Origin: a bacterium
GTDB lineage: Bacteria > DRYD01
Direction: 5' to 3'
Length of the DNA: 64,000 nucleotides
NCBI GenBank assembly: GCA_030549815.1
Contig: JAUQQQ010000006.1
Location: 19,474 to 83,473 of the forward strand
Part shown: piece by piece, positions 59,558-64,000 of the stretch
How the letters are laid out: each line of letters begins with the position of its first letter
Position numbering within the stretch: position 1 is the first letter of the stretch
The notes under the pieces: generated by a model
Databases searched by the model: none
Seen by the model: only the letters and a program-made list of their open reading frames with translations
Told to the model about the DNA's origin: nothing
Program-made: the position numbers and the translations under genes

Positions 59558-60937
59558 ATGAAGAGGTTTTTGAAAAGGGGTTCATTTTTCTTTTTACTTT
59601 TTATTATTTTAGGATTGGCAATGATTATAATTGGATTAATCTATATCCTTATATCATATTATGATAGGGTTAATTTTTACGGTAATTTTTTATCTGGCGG
59701 AACTGTAATTTACGATGTTTCTAAAAGGAAATCTGATGACGTAGGATGGTCAATAATTGTAGATAGGGATGGAAAATCTTATTTGGCTGGATATAGTGGA
59801 AGTAGCGATAAGGATTATGATTCTTTCATAGTGAAACTTAATCAGGATGGAAAGATTGACGATACTTTTGGAAATAATGGTAAAATTATTTTATCTAAAG
59901 TTTTAAATAGTAAGGGGAAAGATTACGCTGAATCAATGGCTTTAGATTCGGAACAAAAAATTCTTATCACTGGTTATTTTTTCAACGGAAAAAATTTTGA
60001 TTCTTATATATTAAAACTCGATACTAATGGTAAGATAGATAAAAGTTTTGGAAAACGAGGAAAATTAATTTTCAATGGTATTGCAACTAATAATCCCAAA
60101 GCTAATCTTAGTGATATATCACGCTCGATTTTTGTTGATAAAAGTCAAAACATATATATTGCAGGATCAGCATGGAATAGAAAAAACTACCAAGTATTCA
60201 TAATTAAAATAAATCGCGATGGTAAAGTAGATAGTAGTTTTGGTAAAAATGGAATAGCACAGTTTGATGATATTGCAATTAAATATTCTGATGATCACAT
60301 TAGTGCAGTTTATGAAAAAAATGGAAAGATCTATATTGCAGGTTGGAGTGTTAGTCGTAAAAATAAAAAAACCTTTGTGATTAGGATTGATCAAAATGGA
60401 AATTTGGACAATGATTTTGGAGAACAAGGAAAGGTAATCCTGGATGAGAATTCATACCCTAACTCTATGGTTGTAGATGAAAACGAAAACATATTTGTTG
60501 TTGGAGATATTGAAAAGGGAAAATTGGATCTTGATGCTTATTTGATAAAACTAAATAAAGAAGGAAAATTTGATAATAGTTTTGTAGATAATGGGAAAAT
60601 TTTATTTGATAATATTGCAGGAGGTAGTAGAGAAGATTCTGCTACGTCACTATATGTTGATGAATCAGGGAAAATCTATATTACCGGAGTTAGTTGGAGT
60701 GGAAAAAATTATGTTGCTTATGTTATAAAATTAAATAGTGATGGTAATTTTGATAAAGACTTTGGGGACAATGGAAAATTACTTATTGATAGAGTTTTAA
60801 GTTTAGGTAATAATAGCATAGGAAATTCGATATTTGTTGATAAAATTGGTAGGATATATATAGTTGGAAGTGTTTGGAATGGGAAAGATTTGGATGCTTT
60901 TGTTGTAAGGTTACTTAATAATGGTAATCCTGGCTAA
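59558..60937 (+). CDS. Membrane-anchored delta-60 repeat beta-propeller protein
   Basis: The 459-aa protein has a membrane anchor (residues 8-35, after KRFLKRG) and then seven delta-60 repeats. Each ends K-L/I-N/D-x-x-G-x-x-D-x-x-F-G-x-x-G-K, for example KLNQDGKIDDTFGNNGK; the last repeat is cut short at NNGNPG. The count suits one seven-bladed propeller. There is no lipobox, unlike the one-blade lipoproteins at 17-20 kb, but the repeat GGSREDSATSLYVD with SGKIYITG is clearly their relative. No catalytic residues can be named; binding of carbohydrate or protein is the usual assumption. Confidence 0.82.
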   Translation: MKRFLKRGSFFFLLFIILGLAMIIIGLIYILISYYDRVNFYGNFLSGGTVIYDVSKRKSDDVGWSIIVDRDGKSYLAGYSGSSDKDYDSFIVKLNQDGKIDDTFGNNGKIILSKVLNSKGKDYAESMALDSEQKILITGYFFNGKNFDSYILKLDTNGKIDKSFGKRGKLIFNGIATNNPKANLSDISRSIFVDKSQNIYIAGSAWNRKNYQVFIIKINRDGKVDSSFGKNGIAQFDDIAIKYSDDHISAVYEKNGKIYIAGWSVSRKNKKTFVIRIDQNGNLDNDFGEQGKVILDENSYPNSMVVDENENIFVVGDIEKGKLDLDAYLIKLNKEGKFDNSFVDNGKILFDNIAGGSREDSATSLYVDESGKIYITGVSWSGKNYVAYVIKLNSDGNFDKDFGDNGKLLIDRVLSLGNNSIGNSIFVDKIGRIYIVGSVWNGKDLDAFVVRLLNNGNPG

Positions 60938-60970
60938 CTACCTATTGGAAGATTTGAAATTTTTGTTTTA

Positions 60971-61609
60971 TTAGGGGTAGATATAGCTTTGCAGGGTTCC
61001 AAAAGTTCTATCGCCTGCATCTCCTAAACCGGGCACTATGAAACCTTTATTATTCAAGTTTTTATCTATCGAAAGCACAAAAAATTCAATAAACGGGTAC
61101 TTTTCGTTTAATTCTACTAATGACTTTTCATATGCTATTATTGAGCAGGCTTTGATTTTTGATATTTTTCTTTCTAACAGGATTTCTATTGCTTTATTTA
61201 TACTACCTCCTGTTGCGATCATAGGTTCTAGTATTATTCCTGTAAAATTAGTTAAATTTTCTGGTAGGTTTGTATAGTATTGTGTTGGGGTTAGGGTTTC
61301 TTCATTTCTTGTTAAGCCGATTATTCCAACAACGATGTCTGGTATTAATTTTGTAAATGCTGGTAATAATCCCAAGCCTGCTCTTAAGATAGGAATAACT
61401 ATGTATTTATCTTTTAAACTGAAACCTGGTGCTTTGTCTAAGGGTGTTTGGACTTGGAATTCATTTAATTCTGATTTTTCGAAGCAGTAGAATACGAATA
61501 AGTAGGATAATTCTTCTAATGATTTCCTGAATTGATCTGGAGGTGTGTTTTGATCTCTGAGGATAGTTAATTTGATTTTTGCTACGGGATGGTTTATAGG
61601 TATGATCAT
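60971..61609 (-). CDS. upp: Uracil phosphoribosyltransferase
   Basis: The enzyme makes UMP from uracil and PRPP. The 212-aa protein starts IIPINHPVAKIKLTILRDQNT, has the uracil-binding IPILRAGLGLLPAFTKLIP block, the PRPP loop EPMIATGGSINKAI (about residue 127) and a GDAGDRTFGT ending with the uracil hood. The start is certain from the family's NHP-x-x-x-x-K-x-T-x-L-R opening. It has no room for its own leader: the tRNA CCA ends 5 nt before the ATG, and there is no Shine-Dalgarno other than tRNA sequence. Expression therefore probably follows tRNA processing. Confidence 0.95.
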   Translation of the reverse strand: MIIPINHPVAKIKLTILRDQNTPPDQFRKSLEELSYLFVFYCFEKSELNEFQVQTPLDKAPGFSLKDKYIVIPILRAGLGLLPAFTKLIPDIVVGIIGLTRNEETLTPTQYYTNLPENLTNFTGIILEPMIATGGSINKAIEILLERKISKIKACSIIAYEKSLVELNEKYPFIEFFVLSIDKNLNNKGFIVPGLGDAGDRTFGTLQSYIYP

Positions 61610-61614
61610 TTTGT

Positions 61615-61689
61615 TGGTGGGCCCCCCAGGATTCGAACCTAGAACCCTGCGGTTATGAGCCGCATGCTCTGCCGTTGAGCTAGGGGCCC
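61615..61689 (-). tRNA. tRNA with CAT anticodon (Met elongator or Ile2)
   Basis: The 75-nt sequence folds into a full cloverleaf with encoded CCA. Acceptor GGGCCCC/GGGGCCC, D stem GCTC/GAGC, anticodon arm TGCGG-CTCATAA-CCGCA and T arm CTAGG-TTCGAAT-CCTGG. It is not initiator tRNA: the three G-C pairs and the mismatched first pair are missing. C4-G69 and C5-G68 in the acceptor stem are features that TilS uses on tRNA-Ile2, so Ile2 (lysidine-modified) is a bit more likely than elongator Met. Confidence 0.95.
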
Positions 61690-61696
61690 TTTCCTA

Positions 61697-61702
61697 TTTA
61701 TA
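61697..61702 (-). promoter_or_regulatory. Likely -10 box of the tRNA-upp unit
   Basis: TATAAA on the minus strand lies 7 bp before the first tRNA base, so transcription would begin almost at the tRNA 5' end. No clear -35 at 17 bp is seen; TTGTGG is 12 bp away. Confidence 0.4.
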
Positions 61703-61841
61703 TTAATACTACATCCACAATTTTTTCCCTCTTTTTTTGAATTTTATATTTTTATTAATCAAAGAAGGATAGTTAATAGAATGTTTAGAATAATTTATAT
61801 GTGAAATTTTTGAAAGATTAATAAAGAAAAGGGGGATCTCT

Positions 61842-62369
61842 ATGATACAAACAATAGATTATGTAAAAAGTTTAATAAGAGAAATTCCTGATTTTCCAAA
61901 ACCAGGTGTTAATTTCAAAGACATTACTCCGCTTTTAAGAGATAAAAAGGCTTTTCAATTTGTTGTTGACAGCATTGCTAATTATTACGTTGATAAGAAT
62001 ATTGATATAGTTGTTCCTATAGAAGCAAGAGGATATATAATTGGTTCTGCAATTGCTTACAAGCTTTCTGCTGGTGTAGTTCCTGTTAGAAAACAAGGGA
62101 AATTACCATCTGAGAAGCTCTCTGCTGCTTATCAACTCGAATATGGTGAAGAAATTCTCGAAATACATACGGATTTGATTAAACCTGGTGAAAGAGTTTT
62201 AATCGTTGATGACCTTATTGCTACAGGTGGGACAGCAGAAGCTACAAAAAGATTAGTTGAAAACTTGCAGGGAGTAGTGGTTGGGTTTGCTTTTATCATA
62301 GAACTAACATTTTTAAACGGATATGAAAAAATAAAAGGGTACCCTTATTTTTCATTGATTAAGTACTAA
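61842..62369 (+). CDS. apt: Adenine phosphoribosyltransferase
   Basis: The enzyme converts adenine and PRPP to AMP. The 175-aa protein has the typical start IREIPDFPKPGVNFKDITPLL, the EARGYIIGSAIAYKLSAG block, the flexible-loop region RKQGKLP and the PRPP loop VLIVDDLIATGGTAEAT at about residue 125. Length is normal. An AAAGGGGG site lies 8 bp before the ATG. It is separated by 152 bp from the divergent tRNA-upp unit and followed at 2 bp by a peptidase gene. Confidence 0.96.
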   Translation: MIQTIDYVKSLIREIPDFPKPGVNFKDITPLLRDKKAFQFVVDSIANYYVDKNIDIVVPIEARGYIIGSAIAYKLSAGVVPVRKQGKLPSEKLSAAYQLEYGEEILEIHTDLIKPGERVLIVDDLIATGGTAEATKRLVENLQGVVVGFAFIIELTFLNGYEKIKGYPYFSLIKY

Positions 62370-62371
62370 GA

Positions 62372-63508
62372 ATGAGATTGGGAATAAAAACAAGGAAGTT
62401 TTTTCTTTTTTTATTCTCTTTCTTTTTTTTATTAATTTTACAAGCTAAATCTCAGCAATATTTATTATATATTTTTAACTTACCCATTGATTCAAATTAT
62501 TATTTAATTGAAGGAGAAAACATATGGATAGATGAAAAAGTTATTCATTTGATTCAAAAAAAAGTGGAAATAAAAAATTTAAAAAAATATTTTGATGTAT
62601 CAAAAAGACTTTATTCCCTTAATTCACTTTGTCAAGATAATAAAGATAAATTAATTCTCATTAAGAATGATCAAACAAAGATAATTGACGTTAATACTCT
62701 AAGATATCAACAGCAGGATTTACAAAATGTAACTAATAATTACAATAATATAAAAGTAGAAGGTTACAGGACTTTGGAAACAAAATATTTTAAATTATTT
62801 TATACTAACTACCAACTTGGATTGATTTTGTCTAATCTTTTGGATACCTACTATGAAAACATAGTTGGTTTTTTTGATTTTAGGTATTCTGATTTGTATA
62901 GATTAAACTATAAAGTTCCGATATATTTGGCTCCTACTGATGAAGTTTATAAAAAATTCAATTTGGTACCGGATTGGTCCACTGGTGCATTCGTTTTTGA
63001 TTTTTTCTCACCAACACCTAATTTTGTTATCTATGCTCATGAAAGGGATTCTTTTCTTGTTCAAAGAGTATTACCCCATGAAATAACACACCTTATTTTA
63101 GCTCTTCACTGGAAGGAAAATGTTATGGACTTTAGGACAAAGTTTATACAGGAAGGGGTAGCACAGTATATGGAATACCGATTACTTACAGGTCTGGAGG
63201 AAATTACTATACATCCTTCTAATAAGTTAAAATTCCAAGATATGCTATATCCTGTTTTTAACTCTAAAGATGACGTTAGAAATTTTTATGAAAGTGCTCT
63301 TTCTTTTACATCTTTTCTAATAGTTCAATATGGAAAGTATAAGTACATACAGTTTATAAGAAAATGCAGGTATAGTATGGATGTTATTAAAAATCTCAAT
63401 GATGTTTATCAATTTACTTTGTTTTATGATGAAAAAAAGGTTATAGATCAAATAGAAAATAGATGGGAGCATTTCATAAAAAATAGTTCTCCTACACCCC
63501 TTAAATGA
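62372..63508 (+). CDS. Exported peptidase MA-like (HExxH + E) protein
   Basis: The 378-aa protein has a signal peptide (RKFFLFLFSFFFLLILQAKS). The catalytic motif is LPHEITHLILAL (HEITH at about residue 238), followed 24 residues after its end by FIQEGVAQYMEY, the E-x-x-A that completes the gluzincin zinc site. This arrangement fits the MA-like peptidase domain found in periplasmic or surface proteins. The N-terminal 130 residues are unassigned. The gene follows apt by 2 bp and shares 4 bp with the next, but its location outside the membrane means it has little to do with purine salvage. Confidence 0.8.
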   Translation: MRLGIKTRKFFLFLFSFFFLLILQAKSQQYLLYIFNLPIDSNYYLIEGENIWIDEKVIHLIQKKVEIKNLKKYFDVSKRLYSLNSLCQDNKDKLILIKNDQTKIIDVNTLRYQQQDLQNVTNNYNNIKVEGYRTLETKYFKLFYTNYQLGLILSNLLDTYYENIVGFFDFRYSDLYRLNYKVPIYLAPTDEVYKKFNLVPDWSTGAFVFDFFSPTPNFVIYAHERDSFLVQRVLPHEITHLILALHWKENVMDFRTKFIQEGVAQYMEYRLLTGLEEITIHPSNKLKFQDMLYPVFNSKDDVRNFYESALSFTSFLIVQYGKYKYIQFIRKCRYSMDVIKNLNDVYQFTLFYDEKKVIDQIENRWEHFIKNSSPTPLK

Positions 63509-64000
63509 ATCTCAGTATTATTATACCAACTTTAGGAATTAATGAGGTTTTAATAAAAACTCTTTATTTACTCAATTTTCAAGAAAATAAAGATTTTGAT
63601 GTTTTTGTTGTTGATACATCTTTAAATTCTGATTTTTGTTTACCTTTCGAAACTGAATATAAACTTAACTATGTTAATTGTAACAATTATTTTAAAGGTT
63701 TGGGAAAAGATGAAATAAGAACGAAGGCTTTTGCAAGGAATTTAGGTATTCATTTATCTAAATCAAAATATATACTTTTTATTGATTCTGATATGATTCC
63801 GCACCCCGATTTAGTAAATGAACATTTGAAATTACTTAAGTTTGATGTTGCTGTTGTAGGTTTAGAATTGCGAACTATTTTGCTAATCGAATACCAAAAA
63901 ATAAAGGCATATTTGGATGGAGTTAAAACCAAAACAGACTTAGAAAAAATTTTTGTTTATAGTTTTTCTAATAGAAGCAGGAAGGTTTTAAAAAGAAGAA
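63505..64000 (+). CDS. Family 2 glycosyltransferase, 5' part
   Basis: The frame starts at ATG 63505, overlapping the previous stop (ATGA), and runs to the window end without a stop (165 residues seen). It begins LSIIIPTLGINEVLIKTLY, the GT-A opening, and has RNLGIHLSKSKYILFIDSDM followed by IPHPDLVNEHL: the DxD metal-sugar site of family 2 transferases with the R-N-x-G before it. Transferred sugar and acceptor are unknown. The rest of the gene lies beyond the window. Confidence 0.8.
   Translation, partial: MNLSIIIPTLGINEVLIKTLYLLNFQENKDFDVFVVDTSLNSDFCLPFETEYKLNYVNCNNYFKGLGKDEIRTKAFARNLGIHLSKSKYILFIDSDMIPHPDLVNEHLKLLKFDVAVVGLELRTILLIEYQKIKAYLDGVKTKTDLEKIFVYSFSNRSRKVLKRR

Overview
The window is strongly AT-rich (roughly 30% G+C by eye) and densely coded, with many 1-13 bp gene overlaps. 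The genes point to a diderm anaerobe-like bacterium: F-type ATP synthase, type IV pilus parts (a PilC platform protein and a pseudopilin), an LptC-like protein, a class A penicillin-binding protein and the DXP isoprenoid pathway. A GH57 amylopullulanase-type enzyme and an HspR/CbpA heat-shock operon fit a thermophile but do not prove it. I cannot name the phylum from this sequence alone.

Layout. 1-7.2 kb: a truncated, possibly Hsp20 gene, then hutU, a SufU-type Fe-S scaffold, a pseudopilin, a convergent CPA2 antiporter, and an operon of rplY, a small unknown, HEPN, a NAGPA-type protein and DUF309. 7.4-15.3 kb (minus): cbpA-hspR; a long operon atpB-atpE-atpF-atpH-rplQ-pgm-rapZ-ABC permease; and an IscA/HesB protein with a Cys-rich tail. 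15.5-21 kb: PLD and cupin genes, then an accessory stretch in which two long direct repeats, each carrying a one-blade lipoprotein gene, flank an AAA-ATPase/PDDEXK gene, followed by an mntA/hepT toxin-antitoxin pair whose toxin has an in-frame stop. 21-27.7 kb (minus): SDR, membrane Fe-S oxidoreductase, CCA transferase-like, LptC-like, GH57. 27.8-33.3 kb (plus): a delta-60 propeller protein, a RelA/SpoT-like protein, a small acidic protein, pilC, a sugar-kinase-like protein and rnc.

33.3-45.4 kb is the most unusual part. A minus-strand operon holds a membrane protein, a large HExxH protein and five DUF3137-like membrane paralogues, one of them a decayed mosaic. Beside it is a coiled-coil gene built from 21-bp repeats, and divergent from these are a 592-aa coiled-coil protein and a 1041-aa Ser/Thr kinase with about 44 copies of a 13-residue one-helix repeat. 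This block sits between rnc and dxs and looks like an undescribed membrane-signalling or conflict island.

45.5-64 kb returns to housekeeping: dxs, a small membrane protein, rpsK-rpsD-rpoA (with an S4-leader-like RNA between rpsK and rpsD), a Xer recombinase, dnaX, a TPR-GGDEF protein, a NusB-like protein, a class A PBP, pyrimidine-nucleoside phosphorylase, a deoxynucleoside kinase, a seven-repeat delta-60 protein, a tRNA(CAT)-upp unit, apt, an MA-like peptidase and the start of a family 2 glycosyltransferase. The nucleotide-salvage genes (pdp, dNK, upp, apt) lie within 5 kb of one another.
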